NCBI GenBank assembly: GCA_001051155.2
Contig: JYIP02000003.1
Span: 2,976,001-3,040,000 of the forward strand
DNA from: Chrysoporthe austroafricana
Taxonomy: Eukaryota > Ascomycota > Sordariomycetes > Diaporthales > Cryphonectriaceae
Length of the DNA stretch: 64,000 bases
Direction: 5' to 3'
Shown here: positions 1 to 9,954 of the stretch, piece by piece
Numbering within the stretch: the first letter of the stretch is position 1
How the letters are laid out: each line of letters begins with the position of its first letter
Notes under the pieces: generated by a model
Told to the model about the DNA's origin: nothing
What the model saw: only the letters and a program-made list of their open reading frames with translations
Databases searched by the model: none
Position numbers and translations under genes: made by a program

Positions 1-260
1 CGGGATAAATAGGCAGGAGCTGAGGCTGACAAGAGGCGGCGCGGTCTAGTCGTATCTGTATTTTATCGGGATAGAATACGTTTCTGATTTTGTATTACCA
101 CACAAATCACGCTTGAACAAGAGCGGCGACTGGAGTTTGAGGGGCGCGCAAGGAGACAGAAATACCATCTACATCTATCTATTTGTTCTGAGTCGCTCTT
201 CCATCTACCGTGCGCCTTTGATGTTGTATCTGATGCCACGTCGTGTATACCCAGCCTCAC

Positions 261-932
261 TTACTCCACCTTTCCTGCCATTTCCCGCTGCTGCTCTCTC
301 TTCATCTTGCGGATGTGCCCGCTCAGCCAATACCCCTCGAGCTGCGAGGGGGCCAAGTCTCTGGCGCCCGAGATAACGCCGCGGCAGCAGGCAGCACCAC
401 AAAAGCAGGTGAACGGCTGGGCCATGAGCCATTCTGTGGATGGATAGAAGAACTAGAGAGGCATGGTGAGCAGCCTTGACGGGGAGGGATGCGGAGACGA
501 CTCAACGGGCGGAGTTAGGGAAGGAAAACGGACTGTCAGCTCATCACCCGGCCGCAGGCCTCTCGGACCAGCGAGGATCTGCATGTTGCTGGTGTCGATG
601 ATCTTCACCAGAGAGGTCAGCCACCGTGACCGACTTCCTCGTGGACCAGTAGCGTGCGAAGTGTGACTGACCAAGGACGGCTCGCAGGAGTGGTTCATGT
701 ACAGCAGGTCACTCTGCAGAAGGATGTGCTTGTCATGATCGACCTGGACCGACGCGTACGAGGGCTCTGCAACGAGGACACATGGCGGAAATGTCATTTC
801 GGCATAGACGCCGAACGGCGGGACGGTGACCGTCGACAGGCTCTTGGAGGTGAACTCGCCATCCTCACCGAAGACCACTTCCTGAATGTCTGGGTGAGAC
901 GGCCGTGGCCAGTCGGGTCTGAGTGGTGCCAT
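261..932 (-). CDS. SET-domain-type protein with post-SET Cys motif (last junction uncertain)
   Basis: The first exon (932-672) encodes an acidic N-terminal half ending in YMNHSCEPSL, the NHSC signature of SET-domain proteins. An intron 671-603 (GTCAGT...GTGAAG, with CTGAC before the acceptor) joins it to DTSNMQILAGPRGLRPGDEL, the usual end of the SET fold. A third exon (433-261) carries a Cys-rich post-SET-like tail, FTCFCGAACCRGVISGARD, and stops at 263-261. The family comprises small fungal proteins with a SET-like fold; methyltransferase activity on any substrate is not shown. The second junction is a problem. The only donor I found that keeps the frame is a poor GTTTTC at 529, and it gives a shortened linker where relatives as I recall them have FFYPSTEW-like residues. 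This is either a real deletion, a sequence error or early decay. The stop lies inside a GTAAGT, so a further 3' exon is also possible. Confidence 0.65.
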
Positions 933-1203
933 AGTCTGTCTGGAGGCGGTTTGAGGATAGCTATGGTAATAACAGCCGATGGAGCTCCCTGGGATGTCCT
1001 CGGACGGGAACCCACCTAGCGCAAGAGAACTAAGACATGACGGAAACGAGCGGCTTGTCGAAACGTCTCCATTCTCAGTCTACAACTTTGCTATTATTGG
1101 ATCGAAATGGACCGAGGGCGTTCTTCCAAGACCCACTTGATGACCGTCGGTCACCAAGGAGGTTCCACCATACCAGCCGTCTCCGCGTGAATGTAGCTCC
1201 GGC

Positions 1204-1272
1204 TCGTGACCTGGAGCGTGACCTGGAGCGTGACCTGGAGTGTGACCTGGAGCGTGACCTGGAGCGTGACCT
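1204..1272. repeat. 12-bp tandem repeat, about 5.5 copies
   Basis: The unit GTGACCTGGAGC is repeated head to tail, with one variant copy (GAGTGTGAC). Because 12 is a multiple of three, every frame stays open. One strand reads (RDLE)n, and on the other strand one frame reads an Arg-Ser dipeptide run. The flanking open frame has no recognisable domain, so I treat it as a minisatellite and not as a gene. Confidence 0.85.
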
Positions 1273-4123
1273 CATGTGCTCCTATACGCCTATTGTTAGT
1301 CCTTATGCATTTCGCAAGACTGACAATATCTTCGGTTCAGCACCACGCTCTACGTGAGATCAGTATAGTCTGACGAATGCGGTTAATGGACTAGACGAGG
1401 AATTTTGCCCCCCGGCCAGCCCACCAGAGAGGAGGCATGGAGCTCTAGACCTATCGGGTGCTCCCGCCGCTGTTTCGGCGGCCTGTCACGATCGGATGAC
1501 AGCCTCTCCTCCGGTAGTTCCCCCGGCGTCTAACAAAAACAAACTCAAAAGTCCCGGTAGCAATGCAACACTGGTAGAGGCGCTCGTGACACCGTCAGGT
1601 GGATTCCTCCCTGGCGTGTTCTTCCGCCCTTGATTCCGCGAAACCGCGCTCCCACCTCCTCTTCTCGTAATTTCCATATCGCCACCACAGCGGGACGGAC
1701 GTTGATTAGATATGTCGACTTATAATATTGCCCAGGAAGCGGATGGTCTGCTGAATCCCCCCAAAAGACTGCATTAGCCGGAATAGTAATAGGAGATCCA
1801 TCTCCGAAGCGACCCGAGCTCCCAGATCGAGGGGTGGGCTGTTGCCGACCTGCCTGTGGGAGGGTCGAAACAACCTCATTGAGGAAGGATGCTGAAGGTT
1901 CCGCATTCCTTCTTCCTGGGTTTCGGCTAAGCTGACGAAGCCGTGCGGCGACCATTACCCAGAAACATGTCTGCTCCAGCCATCTCATGAATGGACTGTC
2001 GGGGCGCTGGTGGGGTTGGCGGTGGTGGGCATGAGCCCAGAGACGCGAAGTATAAATCCCGTGCCCCGTCTGCGTTACTTTTCCCTATGGCCGAGATTTC
2101 GTCTTGAGCCTTTTAAATCCCTCACTGTCTTCAGTCGCGGATCAATCTGTACACTCTCCTTTGTCTTCGTAAGACAGGAACAGAAACGTCAGACCCAGGT
2201 AGGCCTCCCCGTTGCCCGAGCTGAGCCCTTCCCCTTCGGTCGCCCGAGTTCGTTCCCAGCTGACCACTGCCACGCCAGACACAATGACGACGAGCACCGA
2301 CGCAGACAAGGCAAAGCCAGAGCCCAAGCCTAAGCCCAGTCCGCCGAGACCAAATCCTGACCCGGACGCCTCCAGGTACTGAGAGGTACCTAGGTATCCT
2401 TCTCACGGCCATGCTAAGAACAAGCTCGATCTGGAGGCCGGCCTGTGTGATGGAATCGTTGGATATAACGACCTGTGTCAGACCAGTCTCTGTCTTGACG
2501 CTTCATGATACAGATATGGCGATTATCTCGAATCGTATGCGGGATCCATTCTTCTGGCGTGAAAATCATCAGCAGGCCAGACAGGAACGAAATACGGTCC
2601 GATGCGGGTGAGAGATGGTCATACCAGGACGAAACCGATTTCAGTGTCCAAGTTGAAGACTTGACGGCAGGATATGGCGACGAGGATTTAAAAGGCTGGA
2701 ATACTATGTATGGTATACGAGCCGCAGAATGGAAAAGGAAGTCTCCGTGTCGTGTTTGATGGTGCTGTGTGGGTGGGCATAGTATTTTCTCTCGGCAACA
2801 TGAGAGGAAAAAAAAACACCAAAAGAAACAAAACGCCCAGCCGACCACCGAAGTGGTCGCTACAGCGCGCCCCTCTTTCGAGTTATGGGTATTTGTTTGC
2901 AGTGAACTCCAACCCAGGGGTTAGGCGCGGTTGGCACTGTATCTGGGGATCATTGGTTAAAGCACGGCAATTCAATGGAATGTCTCTGAGGGGCCTACTC
3001 GAACTCCCGATCTCCCCATTGCTGGAAAGGTCGTGGAATTCTTTCAAGACTTTACAAGTTTGGAACTCGCCTCTGAGCTAAACCCCCAACACGTACTGGT
3101 CTCACCCGTTGGAAACTGTGGAGTTGGCGCGGTCTATATGTGCAAGTGGAAAATGGGATGAATTGCAGACTGCGCTGGTTAAGCTGCTGGCCACAGCAGG
3201 ATAGAAAAGTCAGTGACGACAGTGATGCTCGAGAAGGCCACATGCTGCAGCCTCGACCTGCATCAGGGCGCCAACTCCCTTCTTGATCGCCGCACCCCTT
3301 CGCGAACGTAAACCGAGGGCCCTGAAAGAGCGTCATGAAGATGGCGATGCCTCTCTGTAGGCTCTCAGCCTGCACTTGCGAGCAGACAGCCCTCCTGCTG
3401 CGCCGGGTTGTATCAACCACCCCTCTTGCGTTCTCAAGCTGATGCCGCGCCACTTGGCTCTAGCAATAGCAGATAGATCCACCCCCATCGGTGCGGTCTC
3501 GATTTCGTCAAGTCCCTCCAAGGTCGCCGTACCGACAGCTCGAATGCACACGTGCTCAGCAGAGCATCGGGTGGACACAGCTTCCCATCGTGACCGACCA
3601 GCCGTATACCTTCTCCGGAACCTGGTACTTCTCTTCCTCCTCTCTCCAAGTGGCCCTTGTTCAAGCGTCATGGGTGCTAGAATCGTCCGCGCCGACTCTG
3701 CAATTCATCGGCTGCAATCTGAGTCTGAAAATTCAGAGTCTGTCACCGCCAAAATCAAAGCCTCGTCAAACAACCATCAGCATACATGAGAGCATGATCC
3801 CTCATCTCGGAGAAGGCTCAACGGTCGGCGTCTATGAAGACATGCTGATGAAGGCCGTTATTCTAGAGAAACTCAGACAAGCGAAGAGGGGCTCAGCCAT
3901 GGCAGGGCAAGACGAGCGAGCACGCCTCGAATAGAAGTGAAATCACGGGACATGAGAGTCAAGCAGGCAGTGCGCCCTGCAAGTCTTTCAAGCTTGCCCG
4001 AGTCGGTGGGGCTCTGTAATCTCCGGATGCTCCGCCCGGCACGGGACGTTGTGCGGCAAGGTCAGCACCAAGCCATTTTGACCGCAGCTCTTCGGCGCGA
4101 TCCAATCATTGCTGCAGGCGCCT

Positions 4124-4129
4124 CACGTG
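4124..4129. promoter_or_regulatory. CACGTG motif (candidate Pho4/NUC-1 site)
   Basis: A palindromic CACGTG lies about 260 nt upstream of the acid phosphatase start codon, with a CCAAT sequence about 20 nt before it. Pho4 in yeast and NUC-1 in Neurospora bind a CACGTG core to switch on phosphatases under phosphate starvation. The flanks here (CTCACGTGGA) are not the optimal GCACGTGGG context, and other bHLH proteins share this core. The assignment is inference from position. Confidence 0.4.
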
Positions 4130-4307
4130 GATCTGGCGCATCTTTATCTCGCTGTCAAGTTTTTTTCCCAGGCTCTCACCGCAGCTACAAACTATGACAA
4201 GACTAGGAAGCGGAGACGTCATGGATGGCATGCAGGTGGGCATTCAAGGAACCGGAAGACGGCATCGGATCGCAGGTGTATGGTAGATGGTGGTACTCAT
4301 GGATCCA

Positions 4308-4317
4308 GATAAATATG
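4308..4317 (+). promoter_or_regulatory. TATA-like element of the phosphatase gene
   Basis: The sequence GATAAATATG lies about 75 nt upstream of the phosphatase start codon, a usual spacing for a fungal TATA-like box with a short leader. The call rests on sequence and position only. Confidence 0.35.
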
Positions 4318-4389
4318 CAGCCTCCCTGCGTGCGGACCGAGAGGGTACTGTAGCATGCCAAGACGCGTGCTCGCAGGATTCGCTCCAAT

Positions 4390-6049
4390 ATGCAGTCTCT
4401 CATCACCGCACTGGCCGTCGCCGGCCTCGTGCAGGCATCGTCCTCCTCCAACTCTAGTGGTCAGGTTGTGACAGACATCAACGTGATACGGCAGTACTGG
4501 GGTCAGATCAGCCCGTACACCGACAATGCTGAGTCCTACTTCGGCGTCCAAGACGTAGGTCTGCCGGACGGGTGCGCCATCGAGCAGGCACACACGCTCC
4601 AGCGACACGCCGAGCGCTTCGCGACTTCAGCTTTCGATGACGGTGTGAATGACGCGAACTTTGCCCAGAAGGTCGCCAACTGGACCGGCCCGGCCAAGTT
4701 CACCGGGCCGTTGTCGTTCCTCAACACGTACGAGTATCTCTTGGACGACGAGGGCTACCTGACCAACATCGGAGCGAATACCGAGTTCACCGCAGGAGTG
4801 ACCTTCTGGAATCGTTACGGGCGCCTCCTGTACGATGCGGCCCCCGGCCAGGTTGCCTACAACGCCAGCTTCCCCAACGGTACTGCTCGGCCGAAGCCAG
4901 TCCTGCGGACGACCAGCCAGAGCCGGATCACCAATTCCCAGATCAACTGGGCGCTCGGCTTCTTCGGCACCAGCTTCCAGATCACCCCGGATCCAACGCT
5001 GGCCAACTTCACCGCGCCCTTCAACGTTGTCACGATCGAAGAGGGCGGGACTGAGAACGACACCCTCGCCGCCTACGACAGCTGTTTCAATGATTACGAC
5101 TACCCCATCGTGGAGATGGGCGATCTCGACCTCGAGACCTATATTCCCAAGTATCTGGCCGCGGCTACCGCGCGGCTGGCCCAGTACGTCCCGTCCGGCT
5201 TCGACTGGACCGCCAACGACACGTATGCTATGCAGTCCATCTGCGCGTACGAGAACGCGTACATTGGAGACTCGCAGTTCTGCGGCTTCTTCACTCTCGA
5301 CGAGTGGGCTGGCTTCGAGCTGACGCTTGACACCGAGTACTACTACGACTACGCCTGGGGAAACCCCACGGGGCGTGCCCAGGGAATCGGGTATCTGCAG
5401 GAGTTGCTGGCTCGTCTGCAGAAGCAGTACATTGACGTCAGCTACACGAGTGTCAACTCGACGCTGACCGACAACCCGACGACGTTTCCTCTGGATCAGA
5501 AGTTCTACGCGGACTTCAGCCACGATGACATCATCATCAGTGTTCTCACAGCGATGAGCATGGACTACTTCAAGGATGCGCCCGACTTTACCAAGGTGAG
5601 TGATGGGGTGGCGTTGTGCGAGTGAGGAATGGCGGACTGACTTCCCCTAGTACCCCCCGGACCCGGACAGGAAGTTCATCCTCTCCCACCTGACGCCCTT
5701 CGGCGCACGCCTCGTGACTGAGGTGATCGGGTGCACTTCGCCAAGCCCGGCCGTCAACCCCTATCACAGCACCATCTACTCGCGTACTGCCAACGGGTAC
5801 AATGCCGCGAACGCAACGTACAAGTTCATCCGCCAGCGCCTCAACAATGGCATCTTGCCCCTGGACAGTATCCGGGGCGGCGCTTGCGAGGGCCGTACTG
5901 ACGGTCTCTGCCCCATGGCTGACTTCATCCAGAGCCAGAGCAACAGCACGAGCCTCGCCAACTACCAGTATGCGTGCTTTGGAAACTACAGCATTAGCTA
6001 TGACGAAGTGCTGGCTGGCAAGGATTATGATGGGACGATCTTCGAATGA
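4390..6049 (+). CDS. Secreted histidine acid phosphatase (phytase family)
   Basis: Two exons, 4390-5595 and 5651-6049, joined across a 55-nt intron (GTGAGT...CCCTAG), give 534 residues. A signal peptide is visible at residues 1-16 (hydrophobic, ending VQA). The catalytic signature appears as LQRHAERFAT, with the phosphorylated His at about residue 73. The proton donor pair appears as FSHDDIIIS, with His378-Asp379. Many N-x-S/T sequons fit an extracellular glycoprotein. Members of clade 2 of the histidine phosphatase superfamily (phytases and acid phosphatases such as yeast Pho5) hydrolyse phosphomonoesters, including phytate. The RHAERF core departs from the common RHGxRxP by Ala and by loss of the final Pro. 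Substrate preference between phytate and general phosphomonoesters cannot be read from sequence. The last exon is well conserved in style, including a Cys-rich C-terminal part. Confidence 0.9.
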
Positions 6050-6760
6050 GTATGAGAGGATAGGAGACATCCTGAGACGATTTTCATCTTCTTCTTGTAG
6101 ATATGTAATGCTTCAATGGAAATGAAAACGTTCAGATGATGCTTGAGATCAAAATCTGAGGTGCGGTTTGGACAGACGGTACCTTGATCGAGGTCCTGCG
6201 AGGTGAGTAAGCGAGAGCCTTGCTCAAGTGGTGTGTAGTTGTGACGTGGCGGAGTATCTATTTTGTGTCTCTGACATAGAAAAGCACGGGATTTGAGTAA
6301 CATGGGGATGCTAAGTTCATCTCTAATGTGTTCTGTGCTGCGAGTGGGATAGTCTCTTGGCTGAGCCTCACCTGCCTAAAGAAAACTCTATGTTCAATAC
6401 AATCTGACTAGTGCTATTTTTGGACGACTGTTCCTCACACGCAGTAGCAGAAATGAGAAGTCAGTAATACAGCAGCTAGGAGGACAGCATCATTGTTCAT
6501 TAGAAAAAGTATCTGTTGGGAGATTTGTGTCGGAGCACCTGCTGAGCAGTACTAAGGTGAGGGTCAAGCTGCTTATGTAAAGCTCTTGCAAGACCAAGCC
6601 CCGGGGTCACAGGTCACCCCTGCCGCCAGCATCTCAGCTGTCTCCAATTTTAGACTCGCCTGCCTGTCCTCCTTGCTAAGCTCGCTGACGACAACCTTCT
6701 TCCTCACACCAAGCCTGCTGTCTGGAGCCGCAGCAAACATCCACCACCACCATCGCCATC
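6050..6760. other. Intergenic, phosphatase to V-ATPase
   Basis: About 0.7 kb holding the 3' region of the phosphatase and the promoter and leader of the V-ATPase gene. The leader ends in a C/A-rich stretch (CCACCACCACC) just before the start codon. No further gene is seen. Confidence 0.6.
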
Positions 6761-9484
6761 ATGGCTCCGGCTCGCGATACTCCGTTCCGCTCGGCGGACA
6801 TGAGTATGGTGCAGCTGTACATCTCCAATGAAATCGGCAGAGAAGTCGTCAACGCCCTTGGAGAGCTCGGCCTAGTCCAGTTTAGAGACGTAGGTCATGC
6901 TTCTTATTCCTGCTGCACCAAAGCGTTGAGTCTGCTCTCGATGCACGATAACTGGCTGATCCGTGTCACAGTTGAATGGCGAGGTCAGCGCATTCCAACG
7001 AGCCTTCACCCAGGAGATCCGACGCCTCGATAATGTCGAACGTCAGCTGCGCTACTTCTATGCACAAATGGAGAAGGGCGGAATCCCCCTGAGGAAGCTC
7101 GACCTCGACATGGAGACCCTCGCACCGCCTACCACGACCGAGATCGATGAGCTTGCCGAGCGCAGCCAAGGGCTAGAGAACCGCGTCTTTCAGCTGAATG
7201 ACAGCTATGAGACCCTCAAGAAGCGGGAGGTCGAGCTGACGGAGTGGCGATGGGTCCTGCGCGAGGCCGGTGGCTTCTTCGACCGCGCTCACGGCAATGT
7301 CGAGGAGATCCGAGCCTCGACCGATGAAGACGATGCGCCACTTTTGCAGGACGTCGAGCAGCACAATTCCGCTCCCGATGTGGATCACTCCTTCTCGGTG
7401 ATGAATATTGGTTTCGTTGCCGGTGTTATCCCACGCGATCGAGTCGCTGCCTTTGAACGCATCCTGTGGCGTACTCTTCGCGGCAACTTATACATGAACC
7501 AGTCGGAGATACCTGAGCCGCTAGTCGACCCCAGCAACAACGAGCCGGTCAACAAGAATGTCTTCGTCATCTTCGCCCACGGGAAGGAGATTCTGGCCAA
7601 GATCAGGAAGATTTCCGAGTCGATGGGAGCTGAGGTCTACAATGTCGACGAGAACAGCGATCTCAGAAGGGACCAGATCCACGAGGTCAACGCGCGGCTG
7701 AACGACGTCCAGAACGTGCTCCAGAACACCCAGCAAACTCTGAATGCTGAGTTGACACAGATCTCGCGATCCCTGTCGGCCTGGATGGTTCTTGTTGAGA
7801 AAGAGAAGTCTGTGTACAACACACTCAACTTGTTCTCTTACGACAGAGCACGTCGCACCCTGATTGCTGAAGGTTGGTGTCCGACACACGACCTTCCGCT
7901 CATCCGGTCCACGTTGCAGGACGTGAACAACCGAGCCGGACTTTCGGTGCCATCTATCATCAATGTCATCCACACCAACAAGACTCCTCCGACATACTTG
8001 AAGACAAACAAGTTCACCGAGGCATTCCAGACCATCGTCAATGCCTACGGAACCGCCACGTATCAAGAGGTCAACCCGGCGATTCCCGTCATTGTCACCT
8101 TCCCATTCCTTTTCGCCGTCATGTTCGGCGATTTCGGCCACGCATGCATCATGCTGAGTGCGGCTTTGGCCATGATCTACTGGGAGAAGCCGCTCAAAAA
8201 GGTTACCTTCGAGCTCTTCGCCATGGTATACTACGGACGTTATATTGCTCTCGTCATGGCAGTCTTCTCGGTCTTCACTGGTCTCATCTACAATGACGTT
8301 TTCTCGAAGTCAATGACCCTCTTCCCAAGTCAGTGGGAGTGGGATCCTCCGGAGAACTTCCACGAGGGAACCCAGATCAGTGCCAAACTCAAGGGTGACT
8401 ATCGCTACCCGTTCGGTCTCGACTGGATGTGGCATGGCACCGATAATGACCTTCTCTTCTCGAACAGCTACAAGATGAAGATGAGTATTATCTTGGGCTG
8501 GGCTCACATGACCTACTCGCTCTGCTTTGCGTACATTAATGCGAAGCACTTCAAGAAGCCGATCGACATCTATGGCAACTTCATTCCCGGCATGATCTTC
8601 TTCCAGTCCATCTTTGGCTACCTCGTTGTCTGCATCATCTACAAGTGGACCGTGAACTGGCCTGCTATTGGGAAGCAACCTCCCGGCCTGCTGAATATGT
8701 TGATCTACATGTTCTTGCAACCCGGTACTCTTGACGAGGAATTGTACCGTGGACAAGCCTTCGTCCAGGTTTTCCTACTTCTTCTTGCTCTGATACAAGT
8801 TCCAATACTTCTCTTCCTCAAGCCACTCTACTTGCGGTGGGAGCACAACAAGGCGCGCGCCAGGGGCTACCGTGGTCTCGGTGAGACCTCTCGTGTTAGC
8901 GCTCTAGACGGCGATGATGACGAGGACAATGGCCATGCTATCGACGGGCGGCCGAGCATCAACAGCGATGATGAAGGCGTTGCCATGATCACCCAGAATA
9001 TTGATGATGAAGGACATGAGGAGTTTGAGTTCAGCGAAGTCATGATCCACCAGGTCATTCACACCATTGGTACGTCTGAAACATGCACACCCTGTCCTCG
9101 ACGATATTGGATGCTTGCTAACACCTCCCAGAATTCTGTCTGAACTGCGTGTCTCACACCGCGTCATACCTTCGTCTGTGGGCCTTGTCTCTTGCCCATC
9201 AACAGCTCAGCTCTGTGCTCTGGAGCATGACACTTGACCCCGCCTTGGGGATGTCCGGAGTCGCGGGCGTCATTGCACTGGTTATCTTCTTCGCAGCATT
9301 CCTTGTCCTTAGTGTTATCATTCTCATTATCATGGAGGGTGTTTCTGCGATGTTGCATTCCCTCCGACTGGCATGGGTCGAGTCTTTCTCGAAGTTTGCC
9401 GAGTTTAATGGTTGGCCTTTTGTTCCGTTCTCCTTCAAGACTATGCTGGAGGAGTCGGAGGAGCTGAAGGAGTACCTGGGTTGA
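6761..9484 (+). CDS. vph1: V-type H+-ATPase subunit a (Vph1/Stv1 family)
   Basis: Three exons (6761-6889, 6972-9069, 9132-9484) give 859 residues, the normal length for this subunit. The N terminus ([20 protein letters not shown]) is the family start. The cytosolic half is rich in coiled coil up to about residue 390. The C-terminal half holds the multi-pass membrane domain, beginning near [15 protein letters not shown]. The essential arginine that faces the proteolipid ring is present in [20 protein letters not shown] (Arg757 by my count). Subunit a forms the two proton half-channels of the Vo sector that acidifies vacuoles and Golgi/endosomes. Both introns are short, GTAGGT...CACAG and GTACGT...CCCAG, and the second splits the HTIEFCLNC motif, a good check on the model. 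Filamentous fungi usually keep a single gene covering both yeast isoforms, so I prefer the vacuolar name. Confidence 0.96.
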
Positions 9485-9954
9485 TGTATCCTTGTTTGTC
9501 TCGAATGTAAAGTGAAATAGATTGTACTATCATGCATAGCAATGGCCTCTACAAGCGCGATGACGTACAATTAGTATGCCCAGTACCTGGAGACTATCAT
9601 GCTGAAAGAAAAAATTCCAACCGGTCGCGGTCTTCGTAGGAAAAATTCAGACGATGTAGCTGCACTGTAGCGTCTCTTCTCTACGTGTCAATACACCCTA
9701 TCTATGCTACCTAGGTAGTCACAAAACGGCAATACTTCGAGTATTAGGTTGTGGAAACTTGTACCCCTCTGCGTTTGCCTCCGATATCCCCGTAATGCCC
9801 GGAGCAGGCTTAGTCATCACTGTCAGCTCATAGTTCGTTCGAGTACCACCTTCAACCACATGGATCTTCTGTGCAAGGTCTTCCTCAGCAGAGGACAGTC
9901 TTCATCTTCCGCAGTGTTCCGTCAGTGACCTTCTTGACGCAACTCATCTTCAGA
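9485..9954. other. Intergenic, V-ATPase to Zn2Cys6 gene
   Basis: A short spacer of about 470 nt. It should hold the 3' end of the V-ATPase transcript and the promoter and leader of the next gene. An in-frame extension upstream of 9955 is possible, but it reads as a hydrophobic peptide unlike the usual start of Zn2Cys6 proteins. Confidence 0.5.

Larger units (their letters stand above)
933..4389. other. Intergenic region with no supported gene
   Basis: Apart from the 12-bp repeat and the CACGTG site annotated separately, I see no open frame here that resembles a known family. A possible gene start lies near 2284, where a CACAATG context opens a Pro/Lys-rich peptide that runs into a GTACTG. 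Neither this nor the open frames at 3.4-3.9 kb could be extended into a credible spliced gene. Confidence 0.5.

Noticed and set aside
2284..2611. Possible gene starting in a CACAATG context with a Pro/Lys-rich peptide
   Set aside because: Tried several introns; none joins it to a downstream frame with recognisable content. It is kept only as a note in the intergenic entry.
4627..5523. Antisense open frame of 298 codons inside the phosphatase gene
   Set aside because: Complement of strongly biased coding sequence; no conserved content.
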